A stretch of 64,000 nucleotides of DNA from positions 36,456-100,455 of the IMG/VR virus record IMGVR_UViG_3300034175_000062. One strand, 5' to 3'. A model generated the notes under the pieces. It had not been told where the DNA came from. It saw only the letters and a list, made by a program, of their open reading frames with translations, and did not search any database. Positions 56,680-64,000 of this stretch are shown here, piece by piece (position 1 is the first letter of the stretch; each line of letters opens with the position of its first letter). The translations under genes were made by a program, and so were the position numbers. The stretch comes from a virus.

Positions 56680-57088
56680 ACGGAATTAGTCCTGGGAACG
56701 CTTCTTCAATTACAGATGGTGTGAGACCCTTTGGCAGCTTGCGCTCCTTAACTAGAAGGAGTAGTTCTGCATCCGCGGGTGCGATAGACTCGAGTATCTC
56801 GATAAAGATGTTCTCGAGCTTAGTTGGCTTCAGACGAACACCATTGTCATTAACAAAGAGATAAAGACGACGCAGCTCCTTATAGAGCATACCCTGGCTG
56901 TCATGAAAAGCTGATGGCTTGTACGGTGGATTGCCGTCTGGAAGGTTCCAGGTGATCGCTGGATGGAGTGCGTATTGGATAAGATCTTGGAGGGCTTTTG
57001 AACTATGCTGTTGAAGCACAGCAGCTCGATCTTTCCTGGTCTTTTGCAGAGACGCTCGATCGAGAATCTCGCTTAGTCCCAATGTCAT
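56654..57088 (-). CDS. DUF6433-like conserved phage protein
   Basis: 144 aa. MTLGLSEILDRASLQKTRKD, ALQDLIQYALHPAITWNLPD, PYKPSAFHDSQGMLYKELRR and a DAELLLLVKERKLPKGL end match a T4-like family of unknown role, which I recall as DUF6433. AAGGACC precedes the ATG; GATAAATA at 57141-57148 is a late-type promoter. Confidence 0.78.
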   Translation of the reverse strand: MTLGLSEILDRASLQKTRKDRAAVLQQHSSKALQDLIQYALHPAITWNLPDGNPPYKPSAFHDSQGMLYKELRRLYLFVNDNGVRLKPTKLENIFIEILESIAPADAELLLLVKERKLPKGLTPSVIEEAFPGLIPYEQDQEVP

Positions 57089-57140
57089 GAAATAGGTCCT
57101 TGATGTCGAAATAAGTGGGTAGCCTTGATGTGCTACCACT

Positions 57141-57148
57141 TATTTATC
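57141..57148 (-). promoter_or_regulatory. T4-type late promoter
   Basis: GATAAATA between the 57147 and 56654 genes. Confidence 0.6.
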
Positions 57149-57359
57149 AAGCATTCAGCTTATTGAGAGCTTCAGTCAGGATTTCGATGGCCTTAGCACG
57201 AGTAAGGTCGATGTGAGTGGTTTCGCCACACCATGCCATACCGTCTTGGAGCTTAGAATCTGCACGAACAGTAACACGAACTGTCTCGCCATCTTCTGAG
57301 ATATTGATGTAGTCTGGGTAGATCGGCTTGATAGAAGTGTAAGCTACGATAGTCTTCAT
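57147..57359 (-). CDS. Unknown small protein (70 aa)
   Basis: MKTIVAYTSIKPIYPDYINI, then VRVTVRADSKLQDGMAWCG and a C-terminal helix. Beta-rich; no family recognised. Confidence 0.78.
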   Translation of the reverse strand: MKTIVAYTSIKPIYPDYINISEDGETVRVTVRADSKLQDGMAWCGETTHIDLTRAKAIEILTEALNKLNA

Positions 57360-57370
57360 TGTTTGCTTTC

Positions 57371-58231
57371 TTAGAAGTCCTGGACGTTTTCCATCAGGTG
57401 CTTCATACGGTTCTTGATGAGGTAGTTGAAGATCTTTGAACGATCTTTGCCACCCTGGTTGTTGTACTCTTCGAGTACTGCTGCCTGAAGATGCTCAGGC
57501 GTGAATGTGAGATCGATCATCTGCTGGTTACGCAGATAGTTGCGGTGGACCTCTGGGTTCTCCCAGACGCCGGTCTTGATGCTCTCTTTGAAAGCAGCAA
57601 CCCGCTTCTTGGTCATGGTGCCTTGGCGAATCTTTAGTACGAGACTATTGTCAGCCGACAGTACATTAGGGACGCCGTCACCAGAGTCACCACCGAGAAT
57701 TAGTTCGTTAAGATAGTTGGTCGGGTCATTCTCACGCATAGAACGATTACGGACCGGATCATATTGGTCCACGTTCATGTACGTCTGAAGCTGGCGGAAG
57801 TCCTTATCGCCCGACATGATAAGGATCGGATGACCACCAGGAATATCGCTACCGAAGTGATGGCATAGAGTGCCGATGACATCATCAGCCTCGCAACCAA
57901 GAACAGAGATACAACGATAAGGGAAGTACTCGAGGAGGTCTTGACGCATCTCGTGCAGACCCTCGAAGATGCTATCCCAGTCGAGGGTAGACTTCTCACG
58001 ATCGGTCTTGCGGTTGCCCTTGTAATAAGGGAAGTACTCGACACGCCAGTTCTTAGCCGATTCCATGGCCAGAACGAGTTCACCGTACTTAGCGAAGTAC
58101 TTAGTGCGATATCCCTTCAAGGACGTCAGCACCATATGCTTCAACATGGAAGTCTCGACTTTACCGCCAGACTTACCCATCTGGACCATGATGTTCGAAA
58201 CCATAACCTGCTGAAGGTCGACAATGATCAT
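57371..58231 (-). CDS. rnh: 5'-3' exonuclease, T4 RNase H (FEN-1 family)
   Basis: 286 aa. N-terminal MIIVDLQQVMVSN (metal Asp5), the RVEYFPYYKGNRKTDREKST helical-arch region, LGCEADDVIGTLCHHF and IMSGDKDFRQLQ (acidic cluster), then GGDSGDGVPN: the T4 RNase H/FEN pattern. Removes RNA primers during lagging-strand synthesis, working with gp32 and ligase. Confidence 0.94.
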   Translation of the reverse strand: MIIVDLQQVMVSNIMVQMGKSGGKVETSMLKHMVLTSLKGYRTKYFAKYGELVLAMESAKNWRVEYFPYYKGNRKTDREKSTLDWDSIFEGLHEMRQDLLEYFPYRCISVLGCEADDVIGTLCHHFGSDIPGGHPILIMSGDKDFRQLQTYMNVDQYDPVRNRSMRENDPTNYLNELILGGDSGDGVPNVLSADNSLVLKIRQGTMTKKRVAAFKESIKTGVWENPEVHRNYLRNQQMIDLTFTPEHLQAAVLEEYNNQGGKDRSKIFNYLIKNRMKHLMENVQDF

Positions 58232-58239
58232 TATGTATG

Positions 58240-58596
58240 TTACCTTGAGGGCGGCTCTACCGTAGCAGAGAAGCGAATTTGTAGCTCAGGAAGAGTACGG
58301 AGGAGACCGTCACCAGTCTCCTCGAATAGGTCTTCAGCGAGCTCTTGGACTGGATGGTAGTTGCCGTTGAGCTTCATGATGAACGACCTAATAGACTCTA
58401 CCACAATAGCTATATCCTTAGTATAATCCAATTCATCAGAATTGTCAATATCAAAGCCAAGATATGCGAGCTCATCAAACAGATCACCGGATATATCGGC
58501 AACTATCTGCTGGACGTGGAGTGTTCTAACTTGCTCGTCTTGAGCTACGTTAATCGATTTAGATGTGGCCCATGGGCCGAGGATCACATTGGACAT
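58240..58596 (-). CDS. Unknown acidic protein (118 aa)
   Basis: MSNVILGPWATSKSINVAQD, then mainly helical acidic sequence. CATAAATA (58621-58628) precedes it. Similar small proteins with an N-terminal xGPWx motif occur in T4-like genomes; role unknown. Confidence 0.75.
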   Translation of the reverse strand: MSNVILGPWATSKSINVAQDEQVRTLHVQQIVADISGDLFDELAYLGFDIDNSDELDYTKDIAIVVESIRSFIMKLNGNYHPVQELAEDLFEETGDGLLRTLPELQIRFSATVEPPSR

Positions 58597-58620
58597 AGAG
58601 AACTCTTTGTTGAGACTCTA

Positions 58621-58628
58621 TATTTATG
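58621..58628 (-). promoter_or_regulatory. T4-type late promoter
   Basis: CATAAATATA 25 bases before the 58240-58596 gene; it overlaps the 3' end of the glycosyltransferase gene. Confidence 0.6.
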
Positions 58629-59622
58629 ATGCTGAATAGACGAAGGATGGCTTAGGCAAACCTACGTCCATATTGCTTGAGATCAGGTTCTGCAGAAGCG
58701 CAGTCCAATCATTCGCGCGACGCTCCCAGTTGTAGACGTCATTAGCGAGCATGCTCTGAGTTTGAAGAGCAAGCAGTTGATGATCTTGATGGAACTGCTC
58801 GATCGACATATCAAGGATGTGATAGAGTATAGTCGCATGGATGTGAGGAGTCTCGTTGTAACCATACATGCGAGTCATGCTCATCGAAGTCTCTGGCAGA
58901 GCAGCATAGTTCGGATGAACGCATAGAAGGCCAGCAGACATAGCCTCGATCAGACACAAGCAAGAGGTTTCCTGCCACGTGCTTGGATAAGCGAAGATCT
59001 GCGCTGAGCTTACTGCTTTACGTACTTCTTCATTAGAAGCGGTACCAAAGTAGTTGATCTTCGGATGAGCCCTCAGAGCATCAAACAGCTCTTTATGCTG
59101 CTCGTCCCTCTGTTCCCAACCATAGAGCTTGAATGACGAATAGACATCAAGTTCGATATTCTCATGCTTCTCAGCGAGAGCAGCAAATGTCGAATAGAGG
59201 ATGTTCAACCCACGATGTGGAGTCGAAGTATAGATCAGCTTGATCTTATTGTCTTCGCGTGGAGCTGAGAACTCTAGCGGCACGATCGAGTTAGGAATGA
59301 CAAAGCACTTCGACCACGGGATACCGTAGTAGTTGATATAAGCTTGCTGTTGCCAGTTGCTAACAAATACGAGCACATGGAACTTCTCCCATCCTCCGTT
59401 GCGAAGATGCTCGCTCTCAGGATCACCCGGAAGGTCGTGAAGATACAGGATACGATATTTTGTATCATCCAAGTCACGGACCCTAGAAAAGATTATTTGA
59501 CACTTTTCTAGTAACGCACGTGGCACGGAACCATCGTACAGCCTGTTCTGTAGAAGTTCCGTGCCACCCATTGACTTAGCATTTGTTTCGTTACGTACGA
59601 TTAGATCTTGGTTCATTTTCAT
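58624..59622 (-). CDS. Glycosyltransferase, GT-B fold (GT4-like)
   Basis: 332 aa. SNWQQQAYINYYGIPWSKCF and CFVIPNSIVPLEF (linker), KLIYTSTPHRGLNILYSTFA, and the donor-site segment AYPSTWQETSCLCLIEAMSA with GLLCVHPNYAALPET (E-x7-E form) are typical. Could glycosylate phage DNA, a virion protein or host surface; nothing here decides. A 49-aa gene overlaps its start. Confidence 0.9.
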   Translation of the reverse strand: MKMNQDLIVRNETNAKSMGGTELLQNRLYDGSVPRALLEKCQIIFSRVRDLDDTKYRILYLHDLPGDPESEHLRNGGWEKFHVLVFVSNWQQQAYINYYGIPWSKCFVIPNSIVPLEFSAPREDNKIKLIYTSTPHRGLNILYSTFAALAEKHENIELDVYSSFKLYGWEQRDEQHKELFDALRAHPKINYFGTASNEEVRKAVSSAQIFAYPSTWQETSCLCLIEAMSAGLLCVHPNYAALPETSMSMTRMYGYNETPHIHATILYHILDMSIEQFHQDHQLLALQTQSMLANDVYNWERRANDWTALLQNLISSNMDVGLPKPSFVYSAS

Positions 59623-59740
59623 TCTTTAGTTTGCGAAGGGCACCACCAACAAATTCCCAACCTTCATCAAATAGCGCCTCGATGTCAAGGTTGAGATATA
59701 AAGCCTCGGATACGGCCAGCCATTCATATTCGTCAGTCAT
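59591..59740 (-). CDS. Unknown acidic micro-protein (49 aa)
   Basis: MTDEYEWLAVSEALYLNLDI, then EALFDEGWEFVGGALRKLKN and a charged end. ATG overlaps the stop of the upstream gene as ATGT/TGA region; extends 32 bases into the glycosyltransferase gene. Likely co-translated. Confidence 0.65.
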   Translation of the reverse strand: MTDEYEWLAVSEALYLNLDIEALFDEGWEFVGGALRKLKNENEPRSNRT

Positions 59741-60129
59741 GTTAACTCGATCAGATCGGTTGAGCGATCAATGAATTTGTATACGATATGCTTAACGTCG
59801 AAGTAGGACTTGATGAAGTCGACTACCTCTTCTGGCGTATAAGGAGCACAACTGTAAAGGTCGAACTCAAAGAGTCCGGTGTCATTCCAGATATGAACGA
59901 CTGAATTACTGGTTGTGAGTAGGATGTCGCCAGTGACACCCTCATTGCCTGGTTCGTCGCAGTATAGCGCCCTGGCAGGCATTAGCACCTTCATACGAAC
60001 ATGGTCGACTAGGGCAGTTAGGAAAGTAGTTACGTGGTCGACCTGATCGCGAGTAGGTGGATTCGCTATCTCAGCTCGTACCATGAGGTGAAGATGTGCT
60101 GAAGGCATCTCATGGGAACTCCGGGGCAT
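59737..60129 (-). CDS. S-adenosylmethionine decarboxylase-like protein
   Basis: Up to 130 aa (an alternative start is at 60108). HLHLMVRAEIANPPTRDQVD, GNEGVTGDILLTTSNSVVHI and WNDTGLFEFDLYSCAPYTPE follow the SpeD-like order of motifs: a Ser before the strand with H-x-W, then the D-x-(Y/F)-(S/T)-C segment. SpeD makes the propylamine donor for spermidine. Remote similarity by eye only, so activity is unproven. CATAAATA at 60161-60168 precedes it. Confidence 0.55.
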   Translation of the reverse strand: MPRSSHEMPSAHLHLMVRAEIANPPTRDQVDHVTTFLTALVDHVRMKVLMPARALYCDEPGNEGVTGDILLTTSNSVVHIWNDTGLFEFDLYSCAPYTPEEVVDFIKSYFDVKHIVYKFIDRSTDLIELT

Positions 60130-60160
60130 GTTGGAAGAATGTAACGAGTGCTACAAACTT

Positions 60161-60168
60161 TATTTATG
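60161..60168 (-). promoter_or_regulatory. T4-type late promoter
   Basis: CATAAATA 32 bases upstream of the SpeD-like gene. Confidence 0.6.
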
Positions 60169-60178
60169 CCCCGCAGAA

Positions 60179-60400
60179 TCAATCCTCGTTCATCACCATG
60201 CTGAGGATCTCGAGGGTAAAGTCGATGATCTCTGACGTTTCGCGAGTATTGAGCTCTTCGATCAGCTTGGTACGACCATCTTGGTAAGCTTGTTCTTTGC
60301 CGACTGTAGATTCATCGATCATGCAGATAGCAGCAAAGATGCCGCTTACAGGAAACTTCTTCAGTTCTTCAGGATTAAAAGCGTGTTCTTCAGTTGTCAT
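60179..60400 (-). CDS. Unknown acidic protein (73 aa)
   Basis: MTTEEHAFNPEELKKFPVSG, IFAAICMIDESTVGKEQAYQ, helical. Overlaps the upstream gene by 11 bases. Role unknown. Confidence 0.75.
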   Translation of the reverse strand: MTTEEHAFNPEELKKFPVSGIFAAICMIDESTVGKEQAYQDGRTKLIEELNTRETSEIIDFTLEILSMVMNED

Positions 60401-60632
60401 TAGCAGCTTTCTCAGCTTGTGCATCTTCCCAGAGCTGTTCGCCTGATGGGAGCTCTCGGATGATGATAGGATCGTTAGCCTGCATATACCAGTCAGGCGC
60501 AGACGCCGCCGTGTTACGGCTATTGAACTTAGCCACGTACTTATCAGCGTTAACCAGTTCACGGAAGTACATAGAGAAGTCGCGCCTGGAACCCCAACCA
60601 CGCTCATATTCATAGACGTCTACACGAAACAT
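60390..60632 (-). CDS. Unknown protein (80 aa)
   Basis: MFRVDVYEYERGWGSRRDFS, YFRELVNADKYVAKFNSRNT and DPIIIRELPSGEQ. Strand-helix-strand pattern of several small genes in this phage. Confidence 0.78.
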   Translation of the reverse strand: MFRVDVYEYERGWGSRRDFSMYFRELVNADKYVAKFNSRNTAASAPDWYMQANDPIIIRELPSGEQLWEDAQAEKAANDN

Positions 60633-60635
60633 AAT

Positions 60636-60824
60636 TTATACCGATATGATTGAGACGCAGATGTCTTGTTCTACGTCATACAGTGGGGATAATGGGCCTT
60701 TGCCACCACGTGTTAATTTAGTGACATCATAGCCCATAGCCAATAGTTCATCGATAGCCTCAGCTTCAGTTTGATGAAGCTCGCCTGACTCACTATCTTT
60801 GATAAGCGGGCAGTAGAAGATCAT
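60636..60824 (-). CDS. Unknown small protein (62 aa)
   Basis: MIFYCPLIKDSESGELHQTE, AEAIDELLAMGYDVTKLTRG, beta end. ATGA coupling to the upstream gene. Confidence 0.75.
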   Translation of the reverse strand: MIFYCPLIKDSESGELHQTEAEAIDELLAMGYDVTKLTRGGKGPLSPLYDVEQDICVSIISV

Positions 60825-61171
60825 CCAACTTCTGGTTCAGTTGGAGTCTCAGGATCGACTGGCGGCTCTTCAGGGAGAACCGGATCTGTCACGATTGGGT
60901 CGATGAAAGGACCTTCTGGCGCGATCGGCCTGCTCTCATTGAGGAAGATCGGCTCAGGAATAGCATCGTTCTCTTCAACGTAGATGGCTTCATCTACCGG
61001 GATGAAGTGAGCGATGGTGATGTTCTGCTCTAGATCCTCGAGGTAGCCGAAGATGCTAGTAGTGAAATTGTCGATATTGTAGCCGCTGTTCTTCAGATCT
61101 TCGTAAACTGCATCGAGCGTGTCATGAACATCTAGTAGATCGCTGCCGTTAATAATTGCTTGGTACTTCAT
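60821..61171 (-). CDS. Protein with proline-rich acidic tail (116 aa)
   Basis: Residues 1-70 are alpha/beta (MKYQAIINGSDLLDVHDTLD). The last 40 are Pro/Glu/Val repeats (PVLPEEPPVDPETPTEPEVG), an extended disordered tail. Coupled by ATGA to a 34-aa gene upstream. Confidence 0.75.
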   Translation of the reverse strand: MKYQAIINGSDLLDVHDTLDAVYEDLKNSGYNIDNFTTSIFGYLEDLEQNITIAHFIPVDEAIYVEENDAIPEPIFLNESRPIAPEGPFIDPIVTDPVLPEEPPVDPETPTEPEVG

Positions 61172-61272
61172 TCAAACTCCGTTATCTCATCGAATTCGTC
61201 ATTCCAGGGCATACCACGATTCACGTAGTCGTCTATAGCCTCTTGCGGAATTACAGGAACTTCATCATTCAT
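61168..61272 (-). CDS. Acidic micro-protein (34 aa)
   Basis: MNDEVPVIPQEAIDDYVNRG then MPWNDEFDEITEFE. It precedes and is coupled to 60821-61171; promoter at 61292-61320. The ribosome site is weak. Confidence 0.6.
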   Translation of the reverse strand: MNDEVPVIPQEAIDDYVNRGMPWNDEFDEITEFE

Positions 61273-61291
61273 ATTCGTGTCCTTCAAGATC

Positions 61292-61320
61292 TTTATAACA
61301 CAAATACTTAGGAAAGTAAA
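61292..61320 (-). promoter_or_regulatory. sigma70-like promoter
   Basis: TTTACT, 17 bp, TATAAA for the run 61272 onward. Confidence 0.65.
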
Positions 61321-61324
61321 GGGC

Positions 61325-61801
61325 TTAAATTACGTTCAACTTCCTAAGCTGATCAATAGAATCATCAACAGAAGTATGTAGAATAAAAATGCCATCGTTG
61401 TTCTCCCAAACGTGCTTGTGCTTGTTCCAGTCATCAACGATGATATTGAGGGCGCCTGGTTCCATATGCTTGAACTTGTCGCGCGACGGACAAGTGATCA
61501 TTGGTACACCTGGGAAGTATTTATCACGCCAGCCGAGCTTCTGAGCCTGCGACCAATCCCCTACTGGAACTCCGGTAAGAATCGTTGGATCGAGGTGCTT
61601 GACTGCTTCATACAGACGGTGCGCATCGTTCATGACGGGCAGGTTGCCGAAGAAGTTATCAGCCGAACTGATCACCTTCCAGAAGGCTTTCGTGCCATTA
61701 GCATCTTCGAATGAGCGTGGGTGCAAGCCAGTGGCCGCGATAAAAGCTGCGTCGAAGTCCGCAAGGACACCATCGCAGTCGAGAAACATCTTGATCTTCA
61801 T
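61325..61801 (-). CDS. HAD-family 5'(3')-deoxyribonucleotidase
   Basis: 158 aa. DCDGVLADFDAAF (motif I, Asp8 and Asp10), ILTGVP (motif II), ITCPSRDKFKH (Lys of motif III) and IIVDDWNKHKHVW (motif IV) fit the NT5C family. Dephosphorylates deoxynucleotides; could recycle or bias nucleotide pools during replication. Confidence 0.88.
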   Translation of the reverse strand: MKIKMFLDCDGVLADFDAAFIAATGLHPRSFEDANGTKAFWKVISSADNFFGNLPVMNDAHRLYEAVKHLDPTILTGVPVGDWSQAQKLGWRDKYFPGVPMITCPSRDKFKHMEPGALNIIVDDWNKHKHVWENNDGIFILHTSVDDSIDQLRKLNVI

Positions 61802-62082
61802 TAGATTTCCACTGGAACTGGGAGACGAACATTATTAAAGGAGATAACCTTAGCGACGCCATCGTAATCAACCACTAGCTCTAGCTCAATCTCAGCACCA
61901 GCATATTGAAAGTTTGCAAGTGCAGCATCAGACAGCTTTAGAGCTTTAGCAGCATCGCGCATCTCATCTTTTGTTGTATGGACATACAACCTAGTGTACT
62001 TAGGGTTACGCACTTGAATCTCTTCAGCAACTTCTTCAAGAAGTGCGACTAGTTCTTCGCGCGATAGTTCTGAAAGGTTCAT
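61801..62082 (-). CDS. Unknown protein (93 aa)
   Basis: Start MNLSELSREELVALLEEVAE follows AAGGATTGTA. N-terminal helix pair and a beta-rich end (VDYDGVAKVISFNNVRLPVP). Stop overlaps the next gene's start by one base. Confidence 0.78.
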   Translation of the reverse strand: MNLSELSREELVALLEEVAEEIQVRNPKYTRLYVHTTKDEMRDAAKALKLSDAALANFQYAGAEIELELVVDYDGVAKVISFNNVRLPVPVEI

Positions 62083-62125
62083 TACAATCCTTGTTGGGAG
62101 AGGAGCGATAACTCCCCTCTCCCGT

Positions 62126-62479
62126 TTACACAAGTTCCAACGTCACTCTAGCGACGCCAGCTTGGAGCATACCAATTGACCGTGCGGCTCCCCGCGACAG
62201 ATCTATGGCGTGCGATTTCACGAATGGTCCCCGATCATTGATCCTCACGACCACTGATCTGCCATTTGTTTGGTTTGTGACTTTAAGCATAGTACCGAAC
62301 TTCATGGTCCGGTGTGCAGCGGTTAGACCATCAGGGCGGAAACGCTCACCTGATGCAGTTCTAGAACCGTAGTCGTAATACGAAGCAATAACCGTACTAG
62401 GTTGATTACTTTGAATCGCTAGACTCGGCGTAGACCATAAGGCCATACCGAGTAGAGCTGTGACACACATTTTGCGCAT
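62126..62479 (-). CDS. Exported RlpA-like septal ring/DPBB protein
   Basis: 117 aa. Signal peptide MRKMCVTALLGMALWSTPSLA, then an RlpA double-psi barrel: YYDYGSRTASGERF, GLTAAHRTMKFGTML, VVVRINDRGPF, HAIDLSRGAAR. The conserved catalytic Asp (NDRGPF) is present. RlpA proteins cut or bind denuded peptidoglycan. In a phage it may aid lysis or wall remodelling. AAGGAAAGG before the ATG. Confidence 0.9.
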   Translation of the reverse strand: MRKMCVTALLGMALWSTPSLAIQSNQPSTVIASYYDYGSRTASGERFRPDGLTAAHRTMKFGTMLKVTNQTNGRSVVVRINDRGPFVKSHAIDLSRGAARSIGMLQAGVARVTLELV

Positions 62480-62577
62480 CGTTGTTGCCTTTCCTTGTTA
62501 AGGGGATTGGTACAACGGTCAGCATCTTGTTTGTACTCAGCTAGCTATCTTAGCTACCTATCCGATTGTCCCTATAG

Positions 62578-62838
62578 TCAGGGAGCAGGAGTGAGAACAG
62601 ACGTGATAGAGTCTAGACGGAATGAGCGCCATGCACTCTTATCAACGTCCCATACGATCATACGCTCTTCGGCAGATACGTTGGTAGTCGACTCTTCGAT
62701 GTCTTGTTGTGGCGGCAAGAGGTCTGCACGAAGGGTGCAACGCATCTTACGAGTCTCGCCACTGACCTTTGTAAAGTTTACTTCAACGACATTATCAACC
62801 AGTCGTTCAAGCATCTCAGTTTTGTTAAGCAAATTCAT
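62578..62838 (-). CDS. WYL_2/DUF2693-like SH3-fold protein
   Basis: 86 aa. VVEVNFTKVSGETRKMRCTL, then RMIVWDVDKSAWRSFRLDSI match the WYL_2 (DUF2693) family of T4-like phages, a small Sm/SH3-like fold of unknown role. Confidence 0.85.
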   Translation of the reverse strand: MNLLNKTEMLERLVDNVVEVNFTKVSGETRKMRCTLRADLLPPQQDIEESTTNVSAEERMIVWDVDKSAWRSFRLDSITSVLTPAP

Positions 62839-62856
62839 AACATAATCCCCGCTCGT

Positions 62857-63096
62857 TTAGCCGAGCTGTTTTACTAGATCTTCGTACCCACCGATCTTAA
62901 GCTCATTGCCTCCTTCGGAGATCAGCTTGATTTGTGGGAACGTCTTGGCACTAGGGAACTGTTCTAGTAGTTCCTCCCTAGTGAACTCCCGTCCGAGTTT
63001 GAATTCTTTGAACGGAAGATCTCGTTGGGTAAGGAGTGCGACTGCCATGAAGCAATACTTGCACGCGTCCTTACCATAAATGTGGTATTCGAACAT
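62857..63096 (-). CDS. Glutaredoxin
   Basis: 79 aa. Active site CKYC (residues 12-15), cis-Pro segment TFPQIKL and IGGYEDLVK, the T4 NrdC-like glutaredoxin pattern. Likely electron donor for ribonucleotide reductase. Has a promoter at 63126-63154. Confidence 0.92.
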   Translation of the reverse strand: MFEYHIYGKDACKYCFMAVALLTQRDLPFKEFKLGREFTREELLEQFPSAKTFPQIKLISEGGNELKIGGYEDLVKQLG

Positions 63097-63125
63097 GTGG
63101 TGAGGGTAACCTTTACTATAGCAAT

Positions 63126-63154
63126 AGTATATACTAATGTGCCGGAAATGTCAA
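63126..63154 (-). promoter_or_regulatory. sigma70-like promoter
   Basis: TTGACA, 17 bp, TATACT before the glutaredoxin gene. Confidence 0.75.
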
Positions 63155-63165
63155 ATCGAAATTAT

Positions 63166-63402
63166 TTAGTAGCCTCGACGATCAATGACTTTCAGTGCAG
63201 AGCCTGGTGGAAGTATAGCTACGATATGACGTTGATCGATCATACACCCACCCTTCAGGTAGACATGGCGAAGATAGCTACCGCGATATCGATATTCAAA
63301 CTTACGAACATTGATAACTTCATCTGACCAATGGCGATTTGAACCATCGACTCTCCAGATAACGATATCGCTGACCTTAGGCTTCAACCATATCTTAGAC
63401 AT
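63166..63402 (-). CDS. Unknown small protein (78 aa)
   Basis: MSKIWLKPKVSDIVIWRVDG, beta-rich and basic, with RGSYLRHVYLKGGCM. An SH3-like small domain is possible. Confidence 0.75.
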   Translation of the reverse strand: MSKIWLKPKVSDIVIWRVDGSNRHWSDEVINVRKFEYRYRGSYLRHVYLKGGCMIDQRHIVAILPPGSALKVIDRRGY

Positions 63403-63443
63403 AAGCGTTCACCTTTTGTTCTTTTTGTTTTTCCCTCATCATT

Positions 63444-63683
63444 TCAGGCGGGAGCAACATTGAGTAGCGCAATGCCCTTGTCCGACAGAAACCAGAGCGT
63501 AAGGTTACTGTTCCAGTGTCCCATGCGCATCATAACGACTAGACCCTTCTTCTTCAGACCGTTCATCGCCTTAGCTGGTGGATGACCCTCAAAGTCGGTA
63601 AGAAAGCCATAGGGATGACGAGCTGCGACCTGTAGTAGCAACGTCATCTTCTTGCCGTTCTTCTTGAGCTTACCTTTTGCCAT
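63444..63683 (-). CDS. Small basic protein, winged-helix-like (79 aa)
   Basis: Start MAKGKLKKNGKKMTLLLQVA follows GGAAGATGGCGA. HPYGFLTDFEGHPPAKAMNG then LKKKGLVVMMRMGHWNSNLT has the helix-turn-helix and wing layout of small DNA-binding domains. Not a firm call. Confidence 0.65.
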   Translation of the reverse strand: MAKGKLKKNGKKMTLLLQVAARHPYGFLTDFEGHPPAKAMNGLKKKGLVVMMRMGHWNSNLTLWFLSDKGIALLNVAPA

Positions 63684-64000
63684 TCGCCATCTTCCATGCT
63701 GGGAGCGTCTGAGACATAAAGTCATCGATCTGCTGGATCAACGAGGCGACCTGCAGCTTGATGTTCTCGATAGTTTCAAGGAGCATCGTGCCGATCTGAT
63801 GTGACCCTTGCATACTCTGCGCTCGCTTTAAAGCTATCGAAGAATTCGTCTGGTCTGGCATATGTTGAGCGACGACTAGCAGCGATGCGTAGTCGAGTTG
63901 GAGATCACGGACCTCTGGCTTATAGTTCGTCGCGATAGTAACGGTCTCATCGACTAACGCCATCAGCTCAGACCTACACTTAGTAAGCATCGCTTCGTAG
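63670..64000 (-). CDS. Unknown helical protein, start may lie beyond the window
   Basis: At least 106 aa from ATG 63990 (MLTKCRSELMALVDETVTIA); the frame stays open to the window edge and the ATG has no clear ribosome site, so it may begin further upstream. Mostly helical; overlaps the next gene by 14 bases. Confidence 0.6.
   Translation of the reverse strand, partial: YEAMLTKCRSELMALVDETVTIATNYKPEVRDLQLDYASLLVVAQHMPDQTNSSIALKRAQSMQGSHQIGTMLLETIENIKLQVASLIQQIDDFMSQTLPAWKMANGKR

Overview
The window is part of the genome of a T4-like myovirus that very probably infects a sphingomonad or a close alphaproteobacterium. The T4 evidence is a baseplate/tail block (gp48, gp53, gp27, a divided gp5, gp25, gp4, gp19-like tube protein, gp26 and a gp51-like extension), plus gp32, gp59, gp33, T4-type RNase H, PhoH, an ATP-dependent DNA ligase and TATAAATA-like late promoters. 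The host evidence is a secreted protein with the PEPxxWAMM C-terminal sorting signal typical of sphingomonads, and a circularly permuted two-piece tmRNA of the alphaproteobacterial kind. Layout. Bases 1-478 hold two plus-strand genes, the first cut by the window edge. Bases 700-16000 are a dense bank of about 45 small minus-strand genes of mostly unknown function, in runs of one to four genes, nearly every run starting with its own sigma70-like promoter (TTGACA/TTTACA, 16-17 bp, TAGAAT/TAGTAT) and a strong Shine-Dalgarno; this looks like an early, host-takeover region. It contains the PEP-CTERM gene and two promoter-bearing stretches without convincing genes that may encode small RNAs (about 9605-9899 and 15061-15267). 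Bases 16147-21751 run on the plus strand: an AAA+ ATPase, small membrane proteins, a HAD phosphatase overlapping a PRPP-binding phosphoribosyltransferase, a conserved unknown protein and a DUF3307 membrane protein. Bases 21752-27269 (minus) are three collagen-like or glycine-rich tail fibre genes and a small companion. Bases 27366-29815 (plus) carry a 2OG-Fe(II) oxygenase-like gene, DNA ligase and a zinc-finger/coiled-coil gene. Bases 29812-35053 (minus) and 35105-39606 (plus) form the baseplate/tail module, ending with a membrane protein and a large virion lysozyme-like protein. Bases 39666-45624 (minus) carry gp32, a two-enzyme NAD salvage pathway (NadV, NadM-Nudix), gp59 and gp33 with small genes. 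A tRNA-Arg-like gene and the tmRNA follow (45084-45945). Bases 45990-64000 (minus) hold HNH, DUF4031, ParB-like, DUF932, SprT-like, PD-(D/E)XK, PhoH, RNase H, glycosyltransferase, SpeD-like, deoxyribonucleotidase, RlpA-like and glutaredoxin genes among many small unknowns. Together these genes give replication and recombination (gp32, gp59, RNase H, ligase, nuclease), late transcription (gp33 acting at ATAAATA promoters), virion assembly, and resistance or support functions (NAD regeneration, ribosome rescue, redox). The most notable finds are the phage-encoded permuted tmRNA, the PEP-CTERM cargo gene, a probable -1 frameshift joining gp26 to a gp51-like tail, a gene that apparently starts at ATT, and the two candidate small RNAs. 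Calls were made by reading sequence only; no database search was run.
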